Of a DNA stretch of 8,922 nucleotides, positions 1-6,321 are shown piece by piece (position 1 is the stretch's first letter; each line of letters begins with the position of its first letter). Made by a program: the position numbers and the translations under genes. The stretch spans positions 1 through 8,922 of the forward strand of contig QMQS01000036.1 of assembly GCA_003650585.1 (NCBI GenBank), in the 5' to 3' direction. The DNA comes from Candidatus Woesearchaeota archaeon. Lineage in GTDB: Archaea > Nanobdellota > Nanobdellia > Woesearchaeales > B29-G15. The notes beneath the pieces were generated by a model that saw only the letters and a program-made list of their open reading frames with translations, had not been told where the DNA came from and searched no databases.

Positions 1-592
1 CCTCCTTGGGTATCTTGAGCACATCAAAAATCCATTTGCATATGTCTTTAAACAACTCCTCCTGAGACCACTCTTCCTTGCTCATAAATGCATGCTGCCC
101 AATCATCACAAATCCTGTCATGTGTGACATTGTTATGCCCACATTGTCAATGTCATTAAACCTAAGACATGGCTGTGGTACAACGACCTTTTTGGCAGGT
201 GGGGGTGAAAGCCCAGATGTCACATGGGGCTGAAAGTCATATATGGACGCCTTCACATAGAGGGTGTCATCCCTCCATCTAGCAACAACAGGGTATCGCC
301 TCAATGATTTATAACCAAGCCCAACAAAAAGTTTCTTAAACTCACGCCATACATCCTCATAACTAAGCTCAACCTCTGTTATCTTGCGCTTCAAAAACTC
401 ATAACCCCCTGAGCAAGTGGCATCGCCACAAACCTCCCGAGATTTGTCAATCGCCCAAAAGAACTTCCCGCATTTCTTGCATTTAGCTCTACCAAAGCCC
501 ATTGCTTTTAGCACACCCACTGGGTAATACTGCTCAGGAGTTTTGCTGAATACATGCTTATACTCGCTTTTAAGCAGTTTATCAGACTTCAT
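1..592 (-). CDS. alaS: Alanyl-tRNA synthetase, archaeal type, N-terminal part (truncated by window edge)
   Basis: Charges tRNA-Ala with alanine in the cytoplasm. About 197 codons are visible; the remainder lies beyond base 1. The protein opens with the extra N-terminal region of archaeal AlaRS, which carries a four-cysteine zinc knot (C38-KK-C41 and C55-GDAT-C60). The class II catalytic core follows, with RYPVVARWRDD, ASIYDFQPHVTSG and the motif-2-like stretch PQPCLRFNDIDNVG. All of these are near-diagnostic for archaeal AlaRS. The ATG at 592 was chosen because a TATA-like box (616-625) is centred about 28 bases upstream, which puts transcription start at or next to the ATG (a leaderless mRNA). 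No Shine-Dalgarno is visible, which fits. It is the last gene of a minus-strand tandem run, 39 bases after the preceding gene. No defects are seen in the visible part. Confidence 0.95.
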   Translation of the reverse strand, partial: MKSDKLLKSEYKHVFSKTPEQYYPVGVLKAMGFGRAKCKKCGKFFWAIDKSREVCGDATCSGGYEFLKRKITEVELSYEDVWREFKKLFVGLGYKSLRRYPVVARWRDDTLYVKASIYDFQPHVTSGLSPPPAKKVVVPQPCLRFNDIDNVGITMSHMTGFVMIGQHAFMSKEEWSQEELFKDICKWIFDVLKIPKE

Positions 593-615
593 CGCTTTGA
601 GAAAAAGTAATATAG

Positions 616-625
616 TATTTAAAGG
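616..625 (-). promoter_or_regulatory. TATA box of alaS
   Basis: Read on the minus strand this is CCTTTAAATA, centred about 28 bases before the alaS ATG. It fits an archaeal TATA box driving a leaderless transcript. It sits in the 39-base gap after the upstream gene, so alaS need not depend on readthrough. Confidence 0.6.
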
Positions 626-631
626 TTTATC

Positions 632-1168
632 TCAATTGGGTCTTATTTCTGGGCTCAATCTGAACTGGGGTAAGCTAACGCAACCCAACCTCAAAAAGGC
701 CTCGGTTTTGAGCAAGGCATAAACAATCCCTGAGCTAGCAATAACATAATCCCTGCTCCCCCAATAACCGCGAGCATACTCTACCAGTAAACGATGAACC
801 TCTGGTTGTTCTAGCTTCACAGTGCGCCACCACATATCAATGTAACGCTCTTTGTGCACCTCTAAGCCCCACGCAACTAATAACTCGCTAAGCTCATGGA
901 TTTGGTCCCTTGGTGAATGTAACTCAAACCCAATGCTAGAAAGAGAGCCGTATAATGCAATCATACAAATTGACACTGGCGTGGAATGGGCTGGATGTTC
1001 CCTCAGCGGAGCCAAGAACCTCTCATACACCTTAGGGTATCTCTCCTGTAAAGTAAACATAATCCTTAAGAGTGGCGAGTGGTCTCTCGAGTGGGTGCAT
1101 GCCAGGATGCTTTCAATATTACTCCTCCTCACACGTGGCAAAACACCACCCATAACATTACTATGCAT
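632..1168 (-). CDS. Unrecognised 178-residue protein
   Basis: I do not recognise this family. From the ATG at 1168 the product has 178 residues. It looks mainly helical and soluble, with no clear signal peptide or convincing membrane helix, and is rich in His, Arg, Trp and Leu. A central segment (about 84-135) has alternating charged and hydrophobic residues and a WW pair at 113-114 (DMWWRTVKLEQPEVHRLLVEYARGYWG). The reading frame stays open up to 1231, but that longer form would overlap the end of the stomatin gene. The ATG at 1168 is preferred because a TATA-like box (1190-1198) lies about 26 bases upstream, giving a leaderless message; an ATG at 1153 is also possible. A 128-codon open frame lies antisense over 852-1238 and has no promoter that I can see. 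That this is a real gene is likely, not certain. Confidence 0.6.
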   Translation of the reverse strand: MHSNVMGGVLPRVRRSNIESILACTHSRDHSPLLRIMFTLQERYPKVYERFLAPLREHPAHSTPVSICMIALYGSLSSIGFELHSPRDQIHELSELLVAWGLEVHKERYIDMWWRTVKLEQPEVHRLLVEYARGYWGSRDYVIASSGIVYALLKTEAFLRLGCVSLPQFRLSPEIRPN

Positions 1169-1189
1169 CAGTAGAAAAGAAATTAAAGG

Positions 1190-1198
1190 TTTTAAAAA
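1190..1198 (-). promoter_or_regulatory. TATA box of the 178-residue ORF
   Basis: On the minus strand the sequence reads TTTTTAAAACC, centred about 26 bases before the ATG at 1168. It lies only a few bases downstream of the stomatin stop codon. The pyrimidine-rich stretch just after it (TTTCTTTTCT on the minus strand, about 1174-1183) could also serve as the stomatin terminator. Confidence 0.5.
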
Positions 1199-1200
1199 CT

Positions 1201-1953
1201 TTATGTTTTCTTTTCTTCTACAACACCCCAAGCCTTGAGCACCTCAAGAGGAAGCACAAACACAACTGTGTTGCTCTGGTCAGAGCTCAAATCATTCAGG
1301 GTTGCAAGTGTTCTTAGGTGTAGTGCACCGGGTGAAGCACTGAGCACTTTAGCAGCACCCGCAAGGTTCTTGGATGCTATTAACTCACCCTTTGCTTTAG
1401 TTATTACAGCTCGCTTCTCTCTCTCGGCCTCTGCCTGCTTTGCTATTGTACGCTTCATATCCTGAGGCAACTCAATGTGCTTTAATTCAACACTTACCAC
1501 TTCAATTCCCCAGGGGTCAGAGGCCTTGTCCACAATCTCCCTTATCCTCTTGGAGATCATCTCCCTACCACTAAGCAAGTTGTCTAAATCAACCTCACCA
1601 ACCACATCCCTCATTGTGGTTTGTGCAAGTTGAGAAATCGCATACATGAAATCCTCAACCTCTAGCACTGCTTTGGCTGCATTCCTTATTTTGTAATAAA
1701 GAACTGCATTAACATTCACAGAAACATTGTCCTTGGTGATACAATCCTGCTCAGGCACATCCACTGTTTTAACCCTTACATCCACCTTCTGGTATTTTTG
1801 GAAAATAGGCGCCACAAACCGAAGCCCGGGCTTCATCAATCCAGAGAATTTACCCAGGGTGAATTTTACCCCACGCTCATACTCTGTTATAACCTTCAAA
1901 CCCGCGAGTATATATCCACCAACTAAACCCAAAAGAATCCAAACAATTGCCAT
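1201..1953 (-). CDS. Stomatin-like SPFH/band 7 membrane protein
   Basis: A prokaryotic stomatin of 250 residues, close to the usual archaeal length. It should be anchored in the cell membrane by one N-terminal hydrophobic helix (about 2-19) and oligomerise into ring or scaffold assemblies. The SPFH domain spans about 21-180, with family stretches YERGVKFTLGKF (25-36), TKDNVSVNVNAVLYYKI (73-89), WGIEVVSVELKHIELP (148-163) and the helical AEAEREKRAVITKAKGE (174-190). The C-terminal part has PGALHLRTLATL and NTVVFVLPLE, typical of oligomerising stomatins. In many archaea a NfeD-type membrane protease is the gene partner; none is present here. Neighbours are a small membrane protein upstream and an unknown ORF downstream. 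Unlike the other operon heads in the window it has a short leader with a Shine-Dalgarno site, GGGGGTG at 1961-1967. Confidence 0.93.
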   Translation of the reverse strand: MAIVWILLGLVGGYILAGLKVITEYERGVKFTLGKFSGLMKPGLRFVAPIFQKYQKVDVRVKTVDVPEQDCITKDNVSVNVNAVLYYKIRNAAKAVLEVEDFMYAISQLAQTTMRDVVGEVDLDNLLSGREMISKRIREIVDKASDPWGIEVVSVELKHIELPQDMKRTIAKQAEAEREKRAVITKAKGELIASKNLAGAAKVLSASPGALHLRTLATLNDLSSDQSNTVVFVLPLEVLKAWGVVEEKKT

Positions 1954-1960
1954 TTGATAA

Positions 1961-1967
1961 CACCCCC
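1961..1967 (-). promoter_or_regulatory. Shine-Dalgarno site of the stomatin gene
   Basis: GGGGGTG on the minus strand is seven bases before the ATG at 1953. It pairs with the archaeal 16S tail (CACCUCC) with one G-U wobble. It supports this start and contrasts with the leaderless genes around it. Confidence 0.65.
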
Positions 1968-1988
1968 TATCTAAGTCTGGGAATGATG

Positions 1989-1997
1989 TATATAAAC
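1989..1997 (-). promoter_or_regulatory. TATA box of the stomatin gene
   Basis: GGTTTATATAC on the minus strand is centred about 40 bases before the ATG. Transcription would start near 1967, leaving a leader of roughly 14 bases, just enough for the Shine-Dalgarno site. It lies in the 51-base gap after the upstream membrane-protein gene. Confidence 0.6.
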
Positions 1998-2004
1998 CTT
2001 TTGT

Positions 2005-2451
2005 TTATCTCAGCAGAAACCCTTTCATAAGATTAAAGATGTACTTGAGGTAACCGATTAGAAGGAACACCACAAAAAAAAGGAACATAGTATTCAGCAC
2101 CAAGCCCACCACTGCATCCAAGCTCTGAATGCCTAGATATAAATTGGCAATGCCCACTAACCCAAACACAAAACGCAGTATCAACACCCCTGCAAGGCTA
2201 CCAAGAAAGGGTGCAATAATAGCTATTGTTCTTCTGTACTTGTACATCAACTCTGCATAGCCAGTGAGCAATGAGATTGCTAACAGCAATGGCACATTAG
2301 CCCAACAAAAGTAGAGTATGTCACCCAAGACCTCGCTCTCAAGAAAATCATTAACCACATTCAATATAAGAAGCAGAACCACTAAGAGTGCAGTCCCCAC
2401 CCCACTCCAAAAAAGGGGCAGCACAAACCTAAGAAGTGGTTTCCGTTTCAT
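2005..2451 (-). CDS. Small four-helix membrane protein, unknown function
   Basis: A 148-residue integral membrane protein with no catalytic motif that I recognise. Four hydrophobic segments are visible: about 9-31, 45-65, 75-103 and 112-136. The positive N-terminus (MKRK) and the KYRR loop between helices 2 and 3 suggest both termini face the cytoplasm. The frame stays open up to an ATG at 2538, adding 29 residues. That start is unlikely, because the extra stretch runs through this gene's own TATA box (2475-2484) and into the divergent L11 promoter. The ATG at 2451 lies about 28 bases after the TATA box, as for the neighbouring leaderless genes. It is followed on the same strand by the stomatin gene 51 bases on. 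A role linked to the stomatin is possible but rests only on adjacency. Confidence 0.7.
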   Translation of the reverse strand: MKRKPLLRFVLPLFWSGVGTALLVVLLLILNVVNDFLESEVLGDILYFCWANVPLLLAISLLTGYAELMYKYRRTIAIIAPFLGSLAGVLILRFVFGLVGIANLYLGIQSLDAVVGLVLNTMFLFFVVFLLIGYLKYIFNLMKGFLLR

Positions 2452-2474
2452 TGTGGGTGAGAGAGCTAGCCCAG

Positions 2475-2484
2475 TATAAATAAT
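2475..2484 (-). promoter_or_regulatory. TATA box of the four-helix membrane protein gene
   Basis: ATTATTTATA on the minus strand, centred about 28 bases before the ATG at 2451. It decides the start codon, since the longer open frame would be translated through it. The L11 promoter faces the other way about 47 bases further on. Confidence 0.6.
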
Positions 2485-2521
2485 TTTCCTTCTTAACCAG
2501 CTCTGTTTAGTATGCCAAAAA

Positions 2522-2531
2522 CTATTTAAAT
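2522..2531 (+). promoter_or_regulatory. TATA box of the L11 gene
   Basis: CTATTTAAAT is centred about 26 bases before the ATG at 2553, predicting a leaderless mRNA. No Shine-Dalgarno sequence is seen before the ATG. Confidence 0.6.
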
Positions 2532-2552
2532 GGTTCAAAGTTACCTGAGAGC

Positions 2553-3296
2553 ATGCCTAAGCAGAGCATTCAGGTTTTGATTGAAGGGGGTAAAGCCACT
2601 GCAGCTCCACCCCTAGGACCAGCACTCGGACCACTGGGTGTTAACATAGGTCAAGTAGTGGCAGAAATAAACAACAAAACAGCTGGGTTTAAAGGGATGC
2701 AGGTACCTGTAACAGTCATAGTTGATACTGAAACCAAAGAGTTCTCAATCAAGGTTGGCACACCGCCAACCTCGCAGCTGATACTCAAAGAGGCAGGTAT
2801 TGAGAAAGGTGCCCACAACCCTAAGGCAGAAAAAGTTGCTGATTTAAGGATAGAGCAGATTATAAAGATTGCCAAAATGAAGGAGGGTTCCCTCCTTGGA
2901 AAAGACCTAAAAGCAAAGGTAAAAGAGATTATTGGAACCTGCAATTCACTTGGTGTGCTTGTTCAAGGAATGAAGGCAGTTGATGCCATAAAGGCAGTGA
3001 ACGAGGGCAAGTTTGATAGGGAGATCACAGAAGAGAAGACTGAATTGAGTGCTGAGGAGCTAAAAGCACTCGAAGAGGAAAAGAAGAAATTGCAAGAGGA
3101 GATAGAAAAGAGAAGGCACGAGTACATTGAGAGAGCACAAGCTATCATTAAGAGAATGGAGGGTAAAGAGCGAGGGATTATAAAAGCCAAACTCATTGAG
3201 GCAGAGATACCCAAGGAGATAATTGATGAGCTCTTACCTGCTGAAGAGGGAGCAGAAACCAAGCCCAGTGAACAAGCCACTCAGTCAAGTGATTAA
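2553..3296 (+). CDS. rpl11: 50S ribosomal protein L11 (uL11) with a long C-terminal extension
   Basis: uL11 binds the GTPase-associated region of 23S rRNA at the base of the ribosomal stalk and helps elongation factors act. Residues 1-158 are a normal archaeal L11. The N-terminal domain has the proline/glycine-rich signature PPLGPALGPLGVNIGQVV (19-36), and the C-terminal RNA-binding domain ends with GTCNSLGVLVQG and the AIKAVNEGKFDREI helix. Archaeal L11 usually ends about here, near 160 residues. This one continues for about 89 more: a Lys/Glu-rich probable coiled coil (about 162-205), a short helix pair (about 207-229, IIKAKLIEAEIPKEIIDELL) and a disordered acidic tail ending in SSD. The extension is in frame with no sign of frameshift. 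The gene has its own promoter and no other ribosomal protein gene (such as L1 or L10) follows it. Its stop codon overlaps that of the convergent trkH. Confidence 0.96.
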   Translation: MPKQSIQVLIEGGKATAAPPLGPALGPLGVNIGQVVAEINNKTAGFKGMQVPVTVIVDTETKEFSIKVGTPPTSQLILKEAGIEKGAHNPKAEKVADLRIEQIIKIAKMKEGSLLGKDLKAKVKEIIGTCNSLGVLVQGMKAVDAIKAVNEGKFDREITEEKTELSAEELKALEEEKKKLQEEIEKRRHEYIERAQAIIKRMEGKERGIIKAKLIEAEIPKEIIDELLPAEEGAETKPSEQATQSSD

Positions 3297-4720
3297 AAAT
3301 TCTTTTTGATTCTAAACCAAATTCTGTTTAACATAACTAGTACTGGGAATACCTCTAATCTACCAAGCACCATAAGCCCCATAAGCAATAATTTAACAAG
3401 CGGGCTTGAGTCAGGTATTACTATTGTTGTGAAGCCAACATTTCCGATGGCTGAAGCCACATTGAAGAATGAGTCACTTAGTGAAAAACCGAGCCACACA
3501 AACACAAACCCAGCAAGCCCAACTATAATAAGGTAAGTGAACATGAATATATAGGTTGAAAGGAGTGTATCCTTATCAATACTGGTGTCATAGATGCGGA
3601 GTGGAATGACTGCCCTCTTTGGCGAGACTAGTTTCTTAATGTGCCACCCTATTGATTTTAGTGCAAGGTAAACCCTGCTCACTTTCATACCCCCTGCAGT
3701 GGAACCCACACCACCACCGATTAGCATACCCACAACTATCAATAAGAAAACTAGTGGTGGCATTGTGTGCGGTATTGTGTGACCTGTGGTGGTGAGAGCA
3801 GACACAACATAGAAAGCAGTCTCTGGCTTAAACGAAACACTAAGAGCTAAAAGAGTGAAAACAATTATCAGCAGCACATAAAACCTCACATTGGCAAAGA
3901 AGGCCCGAATATTGCCCCTGAGAAGCTTTAGATGGACAAGGAATGATATGGCACCAATTAGCATAATAGAGCACAGCACAAATATTACTCTAGTATTGAA
4001 GAACTCCATCACATTTAGATTCGAGAAACCACCAGTTGAGATTGTCGAGAAGGTGAGCACTATGCTCTCATAAGGACCAAGCCCAGCAACAGTGAGCAAG
4101 ATAAACCCTATTGCAGTAAAGAAGAGGTAAACATAGAAAATTCTTGTGGTTACCTTACCTATGCCAACCTCAAACCGCTCGCTGTATCCCTGTGCCTTTA
4201 GCAGACTGTAATGTGTTTCTAGCTCATCCTCTTGCTTTGCCACACTCTCATGTTTCCTTATTAGGTTTGTAACGAGAAAGAGAAATAGTACAATAATGCC
4301 TAGACCCCCAATCCACTGCGTCTCTGAGTACCAGAGCAACAGACTTTTGGGTAGTGCAAAGGGGGAAGCAAACATCCCCATGCCTGTTGTTGTGAATCCT
4401 GAGACAGAAGCGAATAGTGCATCCAATATGTTGTACCCAAAATACCACAGAAATGGAATACACCCGATTATACAGACAACTATGAATGAGACGCCAGTGA
4501 GTAGGAAGCACTCTCCAAGCGAAAGCACCTCAAACTCAAACTCTTTATACTTTCTCTTGGCATAAACCTGTATGCATATTCCCACTATTAGGGTTATAAT
4601 TACAGATATAATAAAGAGGCTTGGGTCTTCTTTAACTATCATTGCCGCAACAATGGGTAGTAAGAGAAAGAGTGAATAAATCTTCAGCACTGCTCCAAGA
4701 TATGTCACTACATTCTTCAT
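3293..4720 (-). CDS. trkH: Trk-type potassium uptake protein TrkH
   Basis: The membrane channel-like subunit of the Trk/Ktr potassium uptake system, 475 residues, the normal length. Four pore-loop repeats with selectivity-filter glycines can be read: SGFTTTGMG (107-115, G113), STISTGGFS (225-233), SALTTTGHT (307-315, G313) and SAIGNVGFT (423-431, G429). Other family marks are QWIGGLGI (135-142), GGGVGSTAGGMKVSR (335-349, the region around the intramembrane loop) and the C-terminal LGRLEVFPVLVMLNR. Hydrophobic helices fill the intervals. All four filter glycines are present, so it should be functional. Its ATG overlaps the trkA stop (ATGA, 4717-4720), which implies coupled translation from the trkA promoter. 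The stop codon TAA overlaps the L11 stop on the opposite strand within TTAA at 3293-3296. Confidence 0.96.
   Translation of the reverse strand: MKNVVTYLGAVLKIYSLFLLLPIVAAMIVKEDPSLFIISVIITLIVGICIQVYAKRKYKEFEFEVLSLGECFLLTGVSFIVVCIIGCIPFLWYFGYNILDALFASVSGFTTTGMGMFASPFALPKSLLLWYSETQWIGGLGIIVLFLFLVTNLIRKHESVAKQEDELETHYSLLKAQGYSERFEVGIGKVTTRIFYVYLFFTAIGFILLTVAGLGPYESIVLTFSTISTGGFSNLNVMEFFNTRVIFVLCSIMLIGAISFLVHLKLLRGNIRAFFANVRFYVLLIIVFTLLALSVSFKPETAFYVVSALTTTGHTIPHTMPPLVFLLIVVGMLIGGGVGSTAGGMKVSRVYLALKSIGWHIKKLVSPKRAVIPLRIYDTSIDKDTLLSTYIFMFTYLIIVGLAGFVFVWLGFSLSDSFFNVASAIGNVGFTTIVIPDSSPLVKLLLMGLMVLGRLEVFPVLVMLNRIWFRIKKNF
3303..3307 (+). terminator. Possible T-tract terminator of L11
   Basis: A run of five T seven bases after the L11 stop is the first U-tract a transcript from L11 would meet. 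Archaeal termination often uses such tracts. It lies inside the 3' end of the oppositely oriented trkH gene because no intergenic space exists here. Confidence 0.35.
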
Positions 4721-5364
4721 TTGCTACCAAACAGCTTAACCACAGAAGGAATGTCCTCCACTTTCACAGTAACCACCACCAGATCCCCCTCTGCAAGCTT
4801 AGTGGTGGGCTTTGGTATTGTAACAAAGTTCCTCCTTGTGATTAAACTGACCACCCCTTTTGTTATCCTGCTAACAGGTTGCCCAATTAGCTTTGAATCC
4901 TTATTAACCTTGATTTCAATAATCTCAACCTCGCCAGAGCCCACAACCGAGACTGTTCTAAACCCCTCACTCTCAAGTATGTTCTTAATATTCGCAACAG
5001 TGAGCCCCACAACAGGGATTATCTCCATGGACTCCATCTTGGTGAAAAGCTCCTCGTTCTTAACCGAATTTACTCTGGCTATTATTTTTGGAACATTAAA
5101 GCTCTTAGCGATCTCGCACACCATAAGGTTTGACTTGTCATCATTGGTTGCTGCAACCACTGCATCTGCTTCTGATATCTTAGCCTCCTCCATTGTCTGC
5201 ACTTCAGTGCCATCAGCCCCAATGATTAAAGCATTGGTCTTCTCTGCAATCTCTTTTGCCAGTTCCTGGTCCTTTTCTATAAGGGTTATAGAATGTCCCT
5301 CTTTTGTGAGAATATTGCAGAGAGCTCTACCGGTCTCTCCACCGCCCACAATTATTATTCTCAT
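4717..5364 (-). CDS. trkA: TrkA, regulatory subunit of potassium uptake (RCK domain)
   Basis: The cytoplasmic nucleotide-binding gating ring of the TrkH channel. At 215 residues it is a single RCK unit, the usual archaeal half-length form compared with the duplicated enterobacterial TrkA. The N-terminal Rossmann fold (1-120) begins MRIIIVGGGETG, with the GxGxxG loop at 7-12 and an acidic residue at the end of the second strand (E30) that suits NAD(H) binding. Further marks are IGADGT (48-53), AATNDDKSNL (71-80) and KIIARVNS (93-100). A TrkA-C domain follows (about 140-213, from EVEIIEIKVNKDSKLIG). It is the first gene of the pair with trkH and has its own TATA box (5387-5396), centred about 27 bases before the ATG. 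No Shine-Dalgarno is seen, so it is probably leaderless. Confidence 0.95.
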   Translation of the reverse strand: MRIIIVGGGETGRALCNILTKEGHSITLIEKDQELAKEIAEKTNALIIGADGTEVQTMEEAKISEADAVVAATNDDKSNLMVCEIAKSFNVPKIIARVNSVKNEELFTKMESMEIIPVVGLTVANIKNILESEGFRTVSVVGSGEVEIIEIKVNKDSKLIGQPVSRITKGVVSLITRRNFVTIPKPTTKLAEGDLVVVTVKVEDIPSVVKLFGSK

Positions 5365-5386
5365 GCAAGAGAAAAGAGGTTAAGTG

Positions 5387-5396
5387 ATATTTAAAT
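5387..5396 (-). promoter_or_regulatory. TATA box of trkA-trkH
   Basis: ATTTAAATAT on the minus strand, centred about 27 bases before the trkA ATG. The last codons and the TAA stop (5391-5393) of the upstream dtdA gene lie inside this box, so the promoter is partly coding sequence. Confidence 0.6.
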
Positions 5397-6215
5397 GTTT
5401 GTTTTGAGCACCTTCCTGCACCTGAGATGCTCAATGCCAAGCCCCTTCAAGATCTCCAATAGCTCTTGTTTTCTTGGCCCCAAACCCTTCCAATCAAGCA
5501 ACGCGAGGTTTGGTTTTGGTACAGTACGCTCTATCGCTTGAGACACCATCTCAGCATTAAGCCCCTCTAAGCCATACTTTGGACAGATGTGGCCCAAAGC
5601 ATAGCCAGAGCCAAGCATTATTTTGTTGAAATAAGGGGCGTAATGACCTCCACCAAATCCTATACAAGGAATAGCCTCCTGAGGCTTGTTTAAAAGGGTA
5701 GAAATAATTGTGCGGGCTATAACCATGCCTGCCTCTGCATCCTGCCATTGTTTCTCTGAGGAGCCTATTTCAATGAAAAAGCAAGGGGTGTTGGTTAAGT
5801 ATGGACCATGGTGTGTAACCTCAAGTGTGATTTCATAGCTAAGGTGGCTTGCATTCTCGGCGAGGTTAATAAAAGCGGCTTTCATGTACAAAGCAGGTGC
5901 AATGCACAACTTTTGAGGCATACCACCTAGCTCTGCCTTTCCCCAGTTGCCAGGGGCGTGGACACTCAATGAGGCTCGACCTGCTTCTGACCTGTGCTTA
6001 GTGGCAAACACAATCAGCTTAGCATTTAATTTTTTGTCAATGTGCTCACAATTAATGGATTCCTCACTTGTGGTGTAAAGAGTAATTCCCTTGTATGAAT
6101 AGATAGGAGAGCCCTCAAACCTGCTTCCAGTTGGCTTAAAATCAAATTGTTTCAATAGGCACTGCTTAATGTTCATACCTGCCAAGTCCTTCTTTGACAC
6201 CACGATGGCAAACAT
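5391..6215 (-). CDS. dtdA: D-aminoacyl-tRNA deacylase, archaeal/plant DTD2 type
   Basis: Hydrolyses the ester bond of D-aminoacyl-tRNAs, releasing D-amino acid and free tRNA so that D-residues do not enter translation. It is the archaeal (DtdA/DTD2, plant GEK1-like) metal-dependent type, unrelated to bacterial Dtd1. The 274 residues match the family length. Characteristic stretches are KHRSEAGRASLSVHAPGNWG (73-92), EVTHHGPYL (132-140), PCFFIEIGSSEKQW (144-157), GFGGGHYAP (186-194) and GLGPRKQELLEIL near the end. The conserved His and Glu residues in these motifs are the likely metal and catalytic ligands. The ATG at 6215 follows a TATA-like box at 6239-6248 by about 28 bases. The gene is divergent from a double Lrp/AsnC regulator, which may control it (inference), and its 3' end overlaps the trkA promoter. 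Confidence 0.95.
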   Translation of the reverse strand: MFAIVVSKKDLAGMNIKQCLLKQFDFKPTGSRFEGSPIYSYKGITLYTTSEESINCEHIDKKLNAKLIVFATKHRSEAGRASLSVHAPGNWGKAELGGMPQKLCIAPALYMKAAFINLAENASHLSYEITLEVTHHGPYLTNTPCFFIEIGSSEKQWQDAEAGMVIARTIISTLLNKPQEAIPCIGFGGGHYAPYFNKIMLGSGYALGHICPKYGLEGLNAEMVSQAIERTVPKPNLALLDWKGLGPRKQELLEILKGLGIEHLRCRKVLKTNI

Positions 6216-6217
6216 CG

Positions 6218-6255
6218 CTTTGTGTAGCTCACATCAGATTAATAAAACTTTGTGT
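6218..6255 (-). repeat. Pair of 8-base direct repeats in the dtdA promoter
   Basis: ACACAAAG on the minus strand occurs at 6248-6255 and 6218-6225, 30 bases apart, about three helical turns. The copies bracket the dtdA TATA box, and one ends two bases before the start codon. The matches are short and could be chance in this AT-rich gap. Confidence 0.3.
6239..6248 (-). promoter_or_regulatory. TATA box of dtdA
   Basis: GTTTTATTAA on the minus strand, centred about 28 bases before the ATG at 6215. Its outer edges are bordered by two copies of ACACAAAG on the minus strand (6218-6225 and 6248-6255), a possible protein-binding pair. Confidence 0.5.
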
Positions 6256-6304
6256 TTAATTTGAGTGGGGACCCAATAAATTAAACCCTAATATTACTCC
6301 TTTA

Positions 6305-6321
6305 CCGAAAAAATTAAATAA
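6305..6321 (+). promoter_or_regulatory. BRE and TATA box of the tandem Lrp/AsnC gene
   Basis: CGAAAAA (BRE-like, 6306-6312) runs into AATTAAATAA (TATA, about 6312-6322). The box is centred about 27 bases before the ATG at 6344. This placement rules against the upstream in-frame TTG at 6326, which would lie ahead of the predicted transcription start. Confidence 0.55.

Noticed and set aside
852..1238. 128-codon open frame on the plus strand
   Set aside because: It is antisense to the 178-residue ORF and the end of the stomatin gene. I see no promoter or ribosome site at its start and no recognisable motif, so it is probably a shadow frame.
2452..2538. 29-residue N-terminal extension of the four-helix membrane protein
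   Set aside because: It would be translated through the gene's own TATA box and into the divergent L11 promoter. The ATG at 2451 has the correct promoter spacing.
4721..5383. 220-codon open frame on the plus strand
   Set aside because: It lies exactly antisense to trkA, whose protein is clearly recognisable. The Ser/Thr/Ile-rich product is typical of a complementary shadow frame.
6264..6275. Short inverted repeat TGGGGACCCA in the dtdA/Lrp intergenic region
   Set aside because: The arms are only four bases long with a two-base centre, too weak to call an operator or terminator.
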